From positions 1 through 64,000 of the forward strand of contig CANHEA010000004.1 of assembly GCA_947459635.1 (NCBI GenBank): a stretch of DNA of 64,000 nt, read 5' to 3'. The number at the start of each line of letters is the position of its first letter. The first letter of the stretch is position 1. This DNA comes from Flavobacteriaceae bacterium (GTDB taxonomy: Bacteria; Bacteroidota; Bacteroidia; Flavobacteriales; Flavobacteriaceae). This document shows positions 35,954 through 44,879 of the stretch, piece after piece. The position numbers and the translations under genes were made by a program. The notes under the pieces were generated by a model. It saw only the letters and a program-made list of their open reading frames with translations. It was not told the origin of the DNA and did not search any database.

Positions 35954-36667
35954 TTATTTGGATTTTGCTTTTACAAGTTTCTTAACCTTTGACATATTTT
36001 CTTCGCTGACCAACTTTCCGTTTGCGTAAAATTGCCAAATTCCTTTTTTCTTGCCATTCACATAAATGCCTTGTGCCACTATATTTCCTTGCGGATCTCT
36101 ATAGATTGCTTTGCCATCAAATTGCCCATTCTTATAATTAGACTCTTCTAAGATTACACCATTTGTAGTATACTTTTTGTATGAACCGTTTTTAACACCA
36201 TTGGAATAAGTGGTTTCTTCTGCAATTTTAGCATCAGGATAAAAGACACTCCTAGTCCCGTCGAGTTTGCCTTTGACATATTGCTCTAACGTCATAATTA
36301 CCTTCGAATTTTCGTGGTAATATTTCCATTGACCCTCATAAAGTTTGTTGACCACTTTACCTTCACTAACAACATTCTTCGATTGATTGTAGAAAATGGT
36401 ATAAGCCGAGTTGTCTTTTTTGTTGAATTCTCTTGTAGCGATTACTGTTTGTGCTTGGGTGTCGTCATAGTATTTAAATGTTCCGACTTCTTTACCATGA
36501 TCGAACGTGCCATCATAACGCAATCGTTTAGATTCCGGATAATAGCCTTTCCACAATCCGTTCTTATTGCCTTTTTCGTCCAGTTGATTGACGTCTGTTT
36601 GTGCATTTGCAATAGTATTTAGTGCCAAAACGAGCATAATTGCAAAGAACCTTTTATTAATTTTCAT
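35954..36667 (-). CDS. MORN-repeat protein of the YwqK family
   Basis: A secreted protein of about 237 residues from the chosen start (ATG 36667, giving signal peptide [20 protein letters not shown]). The rest is a run of MORN-like repeats of about 22 residues: [85 protein letters not shown]. Family members are often labelled YwqK antitoxins after a Bacillus protein; in Bacteroidota they are usually exported and no toxin gene is beside this one, so that label should not be trusted. Probably the first gene of the operon that includes mnmA. Confidence 0.78.
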   Translation of the reverse strand: MKINKRFFAIMLVLALNTIANAQTDVNQLDEKGNKNGLWKGYYPESKRLRYDGTFDHGKEVGTFKYYDDTQAQTVIATREFNKKDNSAYTIFYNQSKNVVSEGKVVNKLYEGQWKYYHENSKVIMTLEQYVKGKLDGTRSVFYPDAKIAEETTYSNGVKNGSYKKYTTNGVILEESNYKNGQFDGKAIYRDPQGNIVAQGIYVNGKKKGIWQFYANGKLVSEENMSKVKKLVKAKSK

Positions 36668-36721
36668 AAATCTAGTAAACATATCATTTTGTAAAACTTC
36701 ACTAAGCATTTTTTAGTATGT

Positions 36722-36729
36722 CAAAAGTA
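36722..36729 (-). promoter_or_regulatory. -7 promoter box of the ywqK-mnmA operon
   Basis: Read on the minus strand as TACTTTTG, a TAnnTTTG match. It lies about 55 bases before the ATG at 36667 and only 13 before a more distal ATG at 36709, which supports the later start. Confidence 0.5.
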
Positions 36730-36913
36730 CATTATTATTTTGATTGTCGCTTAGAGGCAATCTGTCTTTACTAGTAATAACTACTTATATTTCTATTTAT
36801 TGTTGCTACATAATAGTCGAAAATGATAGTAAACACTCTTAAAATAAATCCCAAAACCAAGCTGAATTGTAGCGATTTAAGAAAATATTATCATTTTACT
36901 AAATTTTGTTTGA

Positions 36914-36921
36914 TAGATTTG
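36914..36921 (+). promoter_or_regulatory. -7 promoter box of the fasciclin gene
   Basis: TAGATTTG matches TAnnTTTG, 26 bases before the ATG. The -33 half is not clear. Confidence 0.5.
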
Positions 36922-36947
36922 CAATCTAATTAAACACTCTATAAACT

Positions 36948-37958
36948 ATGAAAACAAACATTAAATTTATTTTAGTAGCACTAATTGCTATTGTGTCCTT
37001 TTCAGTTACTTCTTGTAGCAGCAGCAGCGATAGTTCAGATCCTGCTCCTACACCTCAGACCATCACTCAAATTGCACAAGGAAATGCGAATTTGTCTCTT
37101 TTGGTAAAAGCATTAACAAAAACTGATCTTGCAGGAACGTTGAACGCAGCGGGTACTTATACTGTTTTCGCTCCAGATAATACTGCCTTCATTGCTGCTG
37201 GTTATACTGATGCAGCTGCTATTGATGCCTTAACAACTGAAGAAACTGCTGCACTGAAAAATATTTTATTAAACCATGTACTTTCAACAAAAAAAACAGC
37301 GGCTGAATTAACCACTGGTTATAAAAAGACATTGGCTGTTCCCGTTGCAAATCCAACAGGAAAAATAGATATGTTCGTAAGTAATACTGCAGATGGAGTT
37401 ATTTTAAATTCCACCAGCGAAGTATCAACTCCAAATATCGCTGCTTCAAATGGAATAATACATATTGTGGATGAAGTAATTGCTTTGCCTTCTATAGTTA
37501 CTTTTGTGGGCTCAGATCCAAATTTAACCTCTTTATATGCTGCAGTAACTAGACTTGATCAAGCATCAGCTGGTTTTGTTGGACTCCTAAGTGGCACAAC
37601 TTCTTCTCCATTTACTGTTTTTGCACCCACTAATGCTGCTTTTACTTCTTATCCTACAGAATCAGGTAACACTGCAAGTGAATTAACGGGAGGAAATTTG
37701 ACCAAGATCTTAAAATATCATGTTGTTTCAGGGCAAAATTATAGTTCATCACAATTGTTTGGTTTAACAACACTGACAACTCTTTTAGATACTGGTGCGT
37801 CAGGATTTCAAGCTATTACGGTTGTCGCAAATCCTGCAAGTGGATTGCAACTTAAAGACAATAATAATAAATCAACTTCTCTTGATGTAGCTTACGACAT
37901 TCAAGCTAACAATGGTATCATTCATCAAATAAAAAATGTTTTGAAACCAAATTTGTAG
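36948..37958 (+). CDS. Fasciclin-domain lipoprotein (two FAS1 domains)
   Basis: A 336-residue lipoprotein: signal peptide with lipobox SVTSC (Cys23), a Ser/Asp-rich linker, then two FAS1 domains (about 40-180 and 185-336). Each has the H1 motif TVFAPDNTAFI or TVFAPTNAAFT and the H2 region ending NGIIHIVDEVI or NGIIHQIKNVL. FAS1 domains mediate cell adhesion or matrix binding in many organisms; the ligand here is unknown. Monocistronic, with its own -7 box and a terminator shared with the convergent peptidase gene. Confidence 0.9.
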   Translation: MKTNIKFILVALIAIVSFSVTSCSSSSDSSDPAPTPQTITQIAQGNANLSLLVKALTKTDLAGTLNAAGTYTVFAPDNTAFIAAGYTDAAAIDALTTEETAALKNILLNHVLSTKKTAAELTTGYKKTLAVPVANPTGKIDMFVSNTADGVILNSTSEVSTPNIAASNGIIHIVDEVIALPSIVTFVGSDPNLTSLYAAVTRLDQASAGFVGLLSGTTSSPFTVFAPTNAAFTSYPTESGNTASELTGGNLTKILKYHVVSGQNYSSSQLFGLTTLTTLLDTGASGFQAITVVANPASGLQLKDNNNKSTSLDVAYDIQANNGIIHQIKNVLKPNL

Positions 37959-37980
37959 CATTTAAGATATAACAATCAAA

Positions 37981-38007
37981 AAAGCCTTCCTAACCGAAGG
38001 CTTTTTT
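37981..38007. terminator. Bidirectional terminator between the fasciclin and M1 peptidase genes
   Basis: Stem AAAGCCTTC / GAAGGCTTT with loop CTAACC, A tract before and T tract after, between convergent genes. Confidence 0.85.
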
Positions 38008-40108
38008 ATTTTCCAAGCTTCGTCTCATCCAACAACCGTTGCAAATGGGTTTTTTCGCGAATAGGCAATTTAGATCTGATTGCAATGAATAACTCTCTGT
38101 TTTTGGGCTCCTCTATTAATTTACGAATATTGTCCTTGCAAAATTTCACATATTGCCAACGATGATGCGCCGTGCCATAAGCCAAACTTCTAAACACATC
38201 TTCGGTGTGGATCTCTAATTGTAATAGTCTTTCGAGCGCTTCTTGCTGTACATTCGAATCGTAATTGGTACCCGTAAATTGTAGCAATTGCAAATAGGCT
38301 TCCATTTTTTTCTTGGTATCCGAATAGGTCAAAAAGGACAGATATAAATGCAGTATTTTTAAGTTCTGATTCTGGAAACCAATCCAATCTTTAGACGCTT
38401 CCATATAAAATTCTCGACGGTCTGTAAACTGTTTCCATAACTTAAATAAGGCCACTTCTTGCGTATCATAACTGGCATCATTCAATAGGGTTTCGTAGGC
38501 AACTCTAAAACTTTCTGGGATTTCTGAAACGGCGTTTGCGACCGCTTGTCGAACAGGTAATTCGTTGGTGCTCAGCGCCGCATTCAACAACCATTCTTTA
38601 TTTTCGAATGGCAAGGAAATCGACTGATAAACCAACAATTCTTTAATTTGATAATAAGCACTACTTTGCATAATGTTCAGAATTTTCTCGCGATCATTAA
38701 TCAAATCTAAAGGTTGTTCTTGAAGCGACAAATATTGCTTCATAAACGTATTCTTTAGCAGTAAATCTTGAACTTCCTGAGCCGGAAACTCCGTTCCTTC
38801 CAACCATTTCTTTCTAAAATTGACCGTATCAAAATCTGAAACCAAGTTAATTTCATTCAAAAAATCATTGGTCGTTACGTTTTGAAACGCATATTTCCTC
38901 AAATAATTCCTTACGGCCTTATTGAATTTCTCGGCACCAATGCTTTCTCGAAGTGCATGCAAGGCCCACGCTCCTTTTTGATAAAAAGACAAGGAACTCG
39001 CTTTTTCGTTCAAGATCGGAATTGTATCAGTTTTAGCGGCTTGCATCAATTGTCCAGACATCGTGTACAACTTCTCATAAAAATAATCGTCTCCAAAAAC
39101 CGCCCGTTCCGCCAAGAGCGCATAGTATGTAGCAAATCCTTCTTGCAACCAATGGTCTTTACCTGATTTGGCTGTTACTAAATCGCCAAACCATTGATGC
39201 GCCAATTCGTGAGCGCCTACATTTGCATAGTTTCTGTCATTGAAACCATTTTGATCTACCATAAAATCTCTCGAAAACAAGGTAGAAGTAGTGTTTTCCA
39301 TGCCAGCATAAAGAAAATCATGCACTGGAATTTGTCTGTATATTTTCCACGGATAAGGTACACCAATTTCCTTTTCTAAAAAGTCGAATATTTTTGCGCT
39401 ATTTCGATAAGTTGGCTCGACCAAAGTACTGTCGGTATCTTCAAAATAATCGACTAGAGGAACGCCAGACAGCGACCGCGACTCTTGTTTCTTAAAATGG
39501 CCTATAGCTAACATGACCAAGTAGCTACTCATTGGATTCGTCATTTGGTACGACCACTTTATATTATCGCCAACCGACGCTTTCTTCAGCAACGCTCCGT
39601 TTGAAATCACTTCAAAACTCTTTTGAAAAACAATCGTCAAACCAAAAACAACCTTCTCGTTGACATCGTCAAAACTGGGCAACCAATGACTGGTATATTT
39701 CCCTTGACCTTGCGTCCAAATTTGACCATTTACTTCCTCTGGCGTATCAATTTCCTTGGAAAAATCCCAATTGACAAAGTACATCGTCTGCGTGGGAAAA
39801 GCATCGTAGTTGAAAGTCAACGTGTTTTTGCCTTTTTTGTAACCTTCAAATAGCAACAATTGCTTCTTATTTTCCTTAAATTTTACTTCTTTCCCATTGA
39901 TTTTCATATTAGTAAAAACCATCTTTTGTGCGTCGATTCGAATGGTATCAATCAGCTGTTTGACTTCGAAAGTGTACGACACTTCACCCACAACGTTGCG
40001 CTTAATCGGATTAATTTCAATCGATGCATTCATTGTTTTAAAATCGACAGATTGCAATTGCTGTGAAAATGCTACCGCACTAAGTAAGAGTAAAAAATAA
40101 TATCGCAT
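38006..40108 (-). CDS. M1 family metallopeptidase (aminopeptidase N-like)
   Basis: A 700-residue secreted zinc aminopeptidase. Signal peptide 1-15 (ending AFSQ). Substrate N-terminus recognition motif AGMEN (268-272), zinc motif HELAH (300-304) with HQWFGDL, and the third ligand Glu323 in WLQEGFATYY. The C-terminal 250 residues are helical (HEAT/ARM-like). It trims N-terminal residues from peptides, presumably in the periplasm or at the surface, and would complement secreted endoproteases such as the S8 enzyme at 33087-34706. No T9SS tail seen. A TATATTTG box on the minus strand (40136-40143) is a likely -7 element. Confidence 0.93.
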   Translation of the reverse strand: MRYYFLLLLSAVAFSQQLQSVDFKTMNASIEINPIKRNVVGEVSYTFEVKQLIDTIRIDAQKMVFTNMKINGKEVKFKENKKQLLLFEGYKKGKNTLTFNYDAFPTQTMYFVNWDFSKEIDTPEEVNGQIWTQGQGKYTSHWLPSFDDVNEKVVFGLTIVFQKSFEVISNGALLKKASVGDNIKWSYQMTNPMSSYLVMLAIGHFKKQESRSLSGVPLVDYFEDTDSTLVEPTYRNSAKIFDFLEKEIGVPYPWKIYRQIPVHDFLYAGMENTTSTLFSRDFMVDQNGFNDRNYANVGAHELAHQWFGDLVTAKSGKDHWLQEGFATYYALLAERAVFGDDYFYEKLYTMSGQLMQAAKTDTIPILNEKASSLSFYQKGAWALHALRESIGAEKFNKAVRNYLRKYAFQNVTTNDFLNEINLVSDFDTVNFRKKWLEGTEFPAQEVQDLLLKNTFMKQYLSLQEQPLDLINDREKILNIMQSSAYYQIKELLVYQSISLPFENKEWLLNAALSTNELPVRQAVANAVSEIPESFRVAYETLLNDASYDTQEVALFKLWKQFTDRREFYMEASKDWIGFQNQNLKILHLYLSFLTYSDTKKKMEAYLQLLQFTGTNYDSNVQQEALERLLQLEIHTEDVFRSLAYGTAHHRWQYVKFCKDNIRKLIEEPKNRELFIAIRSKLPIREKTHLQRLLDETKLGK

Positions 40109-40135
40109 GGTCTCGTTTTATTTCCGAATAATGGG

Positions 40136-40143
40136 CAAATATA
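40136..40143 (-). promoter_or_regulatory. -7 promoter box of the M1 peptidase gene
   Basis: Read on the minus strand as TATATTTG, a TAnnTTTG match about 28 bases before the start codon. Confidence 0.45.
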
Positions 40144-40264
40144 CTGCGAGAATTTGCAATTTTTTAGTTTTAAAACTTTCATATTTCACAGTTTTAAAAT
40201 TATAGCTTATATTCGCTTTTAATATTTTAAGCCATTCAAAAATCTATTAATTCCTTCCGCTGCA

Positions 40265-42367
40265 ATGTCGAATCTTCTTCAAACTCCCATCGAATATTTA
40301 AAAGGCGTCGGACCCAATCGTGGCGATCTGCTTCGCAAAGAGTTAGGCATTCGCTTTTATGAAGATTTAATACAACACTATCCAAATCGTTATATCGATC
40401 GAACGCGCTACTATAAAATTCGCGAATTACAAAACCAACCCGCAGAAGTTCAACTGATTGGAAAGATCATCAACATCAAAATGGTAGAACAAAAACGGGG
40501 CAAAAGATTGGTCGCCACGTTTGTAGATGAAACTGGGCAAATGGAATTGGTGTGGTTTCAAGGCCACAAATGGATCAAAGACAGTTTGCAACTCAATGTT
40601 CCTATTGTTATCTTTGGAAAATGTACTTCGTACAATCATGTGTTCACGATGTCACATCCGGAAATCGAACTATTTTCGGAGCACAACAAAGGGTTGCGCT
40701 CGGCTTTGCAACCAGTTTATCCGTCGACAGAAACACTCACCAATCGTGGCATTTCCAGTCGTGTCGTTTCCAAAATGATGCAACAATTATTTCTGGAAAC
40801 ACAAAATTTATTTTCGGAAACCTTACCAACCTACTTGATTTCAGATCTAAGATTGATGTCAAAAAAAGAAGCGTTATTCAACATTCATTTTCCCACAAGT
40901 AATGATGCTTTAGCGAGAGCACAATTTCGACTCAAATTCGAAGAATTGTTCTTTATTCAATTGCAATTAATTACGAAAAACCTCATTCGAAAACACAAAA
41001 TAAAAGGCCATGCTTTCTCTCAAGTGGGCGAATACTTTAACGAATTCTTCCAAAACCATTTGCCATTTGAATTGACCAATGCGCAAAAACGCGTCATCAA
41101 GGAAATCAGAAATGACATGGGAAATCCGGCACAAATGAATCGTTTGCTACAAGGCGATGTCGGTTCTGGAAAAACAATTGTGGCGTTTATGAGTATGCTT
41201 TTGGCACTCGACAACGGATTCCAAGCCTGTTTAATGGCACCCACTGAAATTCTGGCGAATCAACACTTTTTTGGATTAAACGAATTGGCTAAAGATTTAA
41301 ATATCAATATTAAAATACTTACTGGCTCGACGAAAACTTCCGAAAGAAAAATCATACATGACGCATTAGAAGACGGCAGTTTGCACATCATCATCGGAAC
41401 ACACGCGCTACTAGAAGACAAAGTACAATTTAAGAATCTGGGACTCGCGATTATCGACGAGCAACATCGTTTTGGCGTAGAACAACGTTCTAAATTGTGG
41501 CAAAAAAATACCATTCCACCCCACGTTTTAGTCATGACCGCGACTCCTATTCCGCGAACTTTAGCAATGAGTTTGTATGGCGACTTAGACATTTCGGTGA
41601 TTGATGAATTGCCACCGGGACGAAAACCAATTCAAACCGTGCATCGATTTGATTCCAATCGCCTCAAAGTGTGGAAATTTATTCGCGATGAAATTGCCAA
41701 AGGAAGGCAAATCTATATTGTTTATCCATTGATTCAAGAATCTGAAAAAATGGATTTCAAAGATTTGATGGACGGTTATGAAAGTATTTCTAGAGATTTT
41801 CCGTTGCCGCAATATGCAATTTCTATCCTTCACGGAAAAATGAAACCAGCCGACAAAGACACTGAAATGAAGCGATTCGCTGAAGGCAAAACCAACATTA
41901 TGGTCGCCACCACAGTCATAGAAGTGGGCGTTAATATCCCAAATGCAAGCGTGATGATTATAGAAAGTGCCGAACGTTTTGGTCTGTCCCAACTGCATCA
42001 ACTTCGTGGTCGCGTGGGTCGTGGCGCTGAACAAAGTTATTGTATCTTGATGACCTCGCACAAATTGTCTTCCGATAGCAAAACCCGAATGGACACGATG
42101 TGTCAGACGAACGACGGATTCGAAATTGCCGAAGTCGATCTGAAATTGCGCGGTCCTGGAGACTTGATGGGCAAACAGCAAAGCGGCGTTTTGCAACTTC
42201 AAATTGCGGATATCGTGCGCGACAAGGAGATTTTACTTGTAGCACGACACGAAGCAATGAAACTTTTAAAAGCAGATGCACCTATGGAAAAGCCAGAACA
42301 TGCTGCTTTACGAACAGCTTTTATCGCGCTTTCGAAGAAAAAAAATATTTGGAATTACATTAGTTAA
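40265..42367 (+). CDS. recG: ATP-dependent DNA helicase RecG
   Basis: A branch-migration helicase that remodels stalled forks and recombination intermediates. The 700-residue protein has the N-terminal wedge/OB domain (YPNRYIDRTRYYKI, VATFVDETGQMELVWF), Walker A GDVGSGKT, motif II IIDEQHRFGVEQ, motif III MTATPIPRTLA, motif VI QLRGRVGRG and the C-terminal TRG-type segment GFEIAEVDLKLRGPGDLMGK. The start ATG at 40265 gives the normal SNLLQTPIEYLKGVGPNRGD opening. Complete. Confidence 0.97.
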   Translation: MSNLLQTPIEYLKGVGPNRGDLLRKELGIRFYEDLIQHYPNRYIDRTRYYKIRELQNQPAEVQLIGKIINIKMVEQKRGKRLVATFVDETGQMELVWFQGHKWIKDSLQLNVPIVIFGKCTSYNHVFTMSHPEIELFSEHNKGLRSALQPVYPSTETLTNRGISSRVVSKMMQQLFLETQNLFSETLPTYLISDLRLMSKKEALFNIHFPTSNDALARAQFRLKFEELFFIQLQLITKNLIRKHKIKGHAFSQVGEYFNEFFQNHLPFELTNAQKRVIKEIRNDMGNPAQMNRLLQGDVGSGKTIVAFMSMLLALDNGFQACLMAPTEILANQHFFGLNELAKDLNINIKILTGSTKTSERKIIHDALEDGSLHIIIGTHALLEDKVQFKNLGLAIIDEQHRFGVEQRSKLWQKNTIPPHVLVMTATPIPRTLAMSLYGDLDISVIDELPPGRKPIQTVHRFDSNRLKVWKFIRDEIAKGRQIYIVYPLIQESEKMDFKDLMDGYESISRDFPLPQYAISILHGKMKPADKDTEMKRFAEGKTNIMVATTVIEVGVNIPNASVMIIESAERFGLSQLHQLRGRVGRGAEQSYCILMTSHKLSSDSKTRMDTMCQTNDGFEIAEVDLKLRGPGDLMGKQQSGVLQLQIADIVRDKEILLVARHEAMKLLKADAPMEKPEHAALRTAFIALSKKKNIWNYIS

Positions 42368-42398
42368 AGCTTTAATTTGAAAATAAATAGAACTAGCG

Positions 42399-43265
42399 AT
42401 GATATCCTATAACACCAAAGATTGGTTTACTTTCATTTTCAAATTTCATAAGGCCGATACGTTTCGAACTTTGTTTCCGATTATGATCGCTATTGCTCTT
42501 TACGCGGGAATTGTGGGCTACATGGAAGTTGAATATTGGAAACTAGCCGATACCAGTTATATTAAAAATATCACCATCATGCATGGAATGCTGGGGTTCG
42601 TCATATCGTTATTGTTAGTTTTTAGAACCAATACGGCCTACGATCGTTGGTGGGAAGGGAGAAAAATGTGGGGCGCGTTAGTGAATAATAGCAGGAATTT
42701 TGCGTTGAAACTCGCTGTGATTTTGAAAGACGAAAAAGACAGTCAATATTTCAAAAAGTTAATTCCTACGTATGCCGCAGTGTTGCACCAGCATTTGAGC
42801 AACGATGAAACAAGCCAACAATTGTTTGATGATGTTGATTTGGAAATTGACCATCATTTGCATAAACCTAATCAAGTGGCAAAAAAGATGTTTCAAAAAT
42901 TGAATGATTTGTATGACGAGCAAAAAATATCTGGCGATCAATTGATTATTTTGAATGCCGAAATACAATCATTTACGGATATTTGTGGCGCGTGCGAGCG
43001 TATCAAGAATACGCCTATTCCCTATTCTTACAGCGCATTTATTAAGAAGTTTATTTTCTTTTACGTGATGACTTTGCCTTTTGGCTATTCGTTTAGTTTG
43101 GGCTATTATACCGCACCTGTCGTCGTTTTTATCTTTTATGTTTTGGCGAGTTTGGAATTGATTGCTGAAGAAATTGAAGATCCTTTTGGTGGCGATGCCA
43201 ATGATTTGCCGACACAGAAAATCGCGGAAAATATCAAAAAACATGTGGGTGAACTGATGCCCTAG
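42399..43265 (+). CDS. Bestrophin family membrane protein
   Basis: A 288-residue integral membrane protein of the bacterial bestrophin (UPF0187) family, which form pentameric ion channels. Four hydrophobic segments (about 25-45, 60-80, 210-230, 235-255), the family motif RTNTAYDRWWEGRKMWG (about 75-91), and GACERIKNTPIPYSYS near the middle. Bacterial homologues can conduct cations; selectivity cannot be read here. The last two codons and the TAG stop (43258-43265) lie within the start of a structured intergenic repeat, so the C-terminus may have been set by the repeat. Confidence 0.88.
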   Translation: MISYNTKDWFTFIFKFHKADTFRTLFPIMIAIALYAGIVGYMEVEYWKLADTSYIKNITIMHGMLGFVISLLLVFRTNTAYDRWWEGRKMWGALVNNSRNFALKLAVILKDEKDSQYFKKLIPTYAAVLHQHLSNDETSQQLFDDVDLEIDHHLHKPNQVAKKMFQKLNDLYDEQKISGDQLIILNAEIQSFTDICGACERIKNTPIPYSYSAFIKKFIFFYVMTLPFGYSFSLGYYTAPVVVFIFYVLASLELIAEEIEDPFGGDANDLPTQKIAENIKKHVGELMP

Positions 43266-43337
43266 CCCTGATAGTAGCGGTATCCTTTTGCGACGGTTTT
43301 CCGCGCAAAAGATTTAGCGGATAGCAGGTTCCCGGCT
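43264..43337 (+). repeat. Structured intergenic repeat, copy 1
   Basis: Fold: AGCC with GGCT, CCTG with CAGG, a conserved internal region GATAGTAGCGGTATCC facing GATTTAGCGGATAG, and an apical stem CTTTTGCG with CGCAAAAG. Nearly identical to copy 2 (46583-46656), including about 35 shared bases at the start. It may correspond to the Flavo-1 candidate RNA described for flavobacteria, which I recall by name but could not verify. Confidence 0.75.
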
Positions 43338-43418
43338 TCTAAAAAAAAGCATTCCGTTACTTGTTTCTTTTACGAAAGTTTTACTATATTTAGACTTTAC
43401 TTCTGATATCTTTTTACT

Positions 43419-44342
43419 ATGAACCACCAGCGCGCTTTTATCAATCCACCGCATTTGTCTAAGGAAAAATCTCTTAAGACGTTGGTTGAAAATCGCACGG
43501 TCTATTCCTTAAATCATTGCGAATTGAATTTGTTCGAAACGTACGAAGCTTCGGCGCTAGTTCCATTAAAATTTAATGATTTGGTGGTGACCAGTATGTT
43601 GCGAGGTAAGAAAGTGATGCATCTTTTTGACGATCCTGAATTTGATTATTTGCCAGGAGAAACGGTAGTGATTCCGTCGAATGTAGAGATGAAAATTGAT
43701 TTTCCAGAAGCAACCAAGAACAATCCGACACAATGTTTGGCATTGGCGATTGATCAAGCGAAAATTACAGACACACTGCATTTTCTCAATGAGCGTTATC
43801 CAAAAGAAGGCAACAATCATTTTTGGCAATTGAATTATCAGAATTACTTTTTTTATAATAATGTCGAATTGGCGGCCACCATCAACAAACTCATCAAGGA
43901 ATGCATGAGCACTTCGATTACTAAAGATGCTTTAGCAGATTTGACCTTGCAGGAATTATTGATTCGGATTATCCAAACACAAACGGCCAAAGCCATTGAT
44001 GATGGATTAATGTTGGATCAAAAAAATCCGATGTCGCAGGTGGTGGAATTTATTAGAATGAATTTGAAGGAGAACATCAGCATGAAAAATCTGAGTGAAA
44101 AAGCCTGTATGAGTACCACTTCATTCTATCGTTTTTTCAAGCGGGAATTGGGTATGAGTCCATTGGAGTTTGTACTTCACGAAAAAATGAAATGCGCCAA
44201 GCAACTTTTAAAAAACCCATCGATTCAAATCAACGAAGTCTGTTATATGTCGGGGTTTGAAGATTGCAATTACTTCATTCGACTCTTTAAAAAGCACGAA
44301 GGCATTACACCGAAACAGTATCAATTGTTGTATGTGAATTAA
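43419..44342 (+). CDS. AraC family transcriptional regulator
   Basis: A 307-residue regulator. The N-terminal half (about 30-190) is a cupin-like AraC_N sensor domain (ETVVIPSNVEMKIDFPEA). The C-terminal 100 residues carry two helix-turn-helix motifs: NISMKNLSEKACMSTTSFYR (first HTH), then SIQINEVCYMSGFEDCNYFI (second) and the family ending FKKHEGITPKQYQ. It faces the DUF779 and aldehyde dehydrogenase genes, convergent with the former with a 4-base stop overlap. AraC_N regulators commonly control neighbouring dehydrogenases, so this protein is the likely activator of the aldehyde dehydrogenase gene. Confidence 0.88.
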   Translation: MNHQRAFINPPHLSKEKSLKTLVENRTVYSLNHCELNLFETYEASALVPLKFNDLVVTSMLRGKKVMHLFDDPEFDYLPGETVVIPSNVEMKIDFPEATKNNPTQCLALAIDQAKITDTLHFLNERYPKEGNNHFWQLNYQNYFFYNNVELAATINKLIKECMSTSITKDALADLTLQELLIRIIQTQTAKAIDDGLMLDQKNPMSQVVEFIRMNLKENISMKNLSEKACMSTTSFYRFFKRELGMSPLEFVLHEKMKCAKQLLKNPSIQINEVCYMSGFEDCNYFIRLFKKHEGITPKQYQLLYVN

Positions 44343-44713
44343 TCTTCGAGAAAATGCAACGGTGATAAATCTTGTAATTCTTCTGTTGTAAACATTCTCG
44401 ATTGTGTGAGAAACCGCAAACCCATTGGAATTTCTAAAGAAAAACTTGAGCCTCGACCTTCGACTACATGAATGGTTAAATGGGTAAATTTCCAATATTC
44501 GAATTGGTCTTTACTCATCCAGAACTCGCAATCATCTATGATTCCAAGGCAGACGTCACTTTGTCCGATTTTGAAATCACCTTTTTCGAAGCACATAGGT
44601 TGGGAACCATCGCAGCAGCCGCCACTTTGGTGAAACATTAAGTCACCGTATTTGGCTTTTAGTTTTGCAATTAATTCGCTGGCTTCGGGTGTTACGGATA
44701 CTCTTGGTGTCAT
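44339..44713 (-). CDS. DUF779 family protein, aldehyde dehydrogenase accessory
   Basis: A 124-residue protein of the DUF779 family. The conserved Cys cluster SGGCCDGSQPMC (about 30-41) and the segment WKFTHLTIHVVEGRGSSFSL match the family. DUF779 genes are regularly found beside NAD-dependent aldehyde dehydrogenases of the ExaC/acetaldehyde type; the role is unknown, with a metal- or sulfur-related function suggested by the cysteines. It lies downstream of the aldehyde dehydrogenase gene on the same strand, separated by a 166-base gap that contains a long inverted repeat. Confidence 0.85.
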   Translation of the reverse strand: MTPRVSVTPEASELIAKLKAKYGDLMFHQSGGCCDGSQPMCFEKGDFKIGQSDVCLGIIDDCEFWMSKDQFEYWKFTHLTIHVVEGRGSSFSLEIPMGLRFLTQSRMFTTEELQDLSPLHFLED

Positions 44714-44749
44714 GCCGTCATTTTAAGATTGTGTTGCTAAAAAAAAATT

Positions 44750-44852
44750 AACCGCAAGGAGCGCAAAGTTTTTTGCTAAGTTCGCTATAAAAATTTTAGA
44801 TTAATGAAGTAACCTTGCGATCCTTGCGAAAAACTTTGCGCACCTTGCGGTT
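44750..44852. repeat. Long inverted repeat between aldehyde dehydrogenase and DUF779 genes
   Basis: Arms of 27 bases (44750-44776 and 44826-44852), beginning AACCGCAAGGAGCGCAAAGT on the left; 25 of 27 positions pair. The 49-base spacer holds further copies of the CCTTGCG word. It would form a strong hairpin in the transcript between the two co-oriented genes, either attenuating the DUF779 gene or protecting the upstream mRNA. Confidence 0.75.
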
Positions 44853-44879
44853 AGAAAAAAACCAACAATTCACTACTTT

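Noticed and set aside
35954-36667. Toxin-antitoxin system, because of the YwqK antitoxin label
   Set aside because: The protein is exported and made of MORN-like repeats; no toxin gene adjoins it. The neighbours form an unrelated operon.
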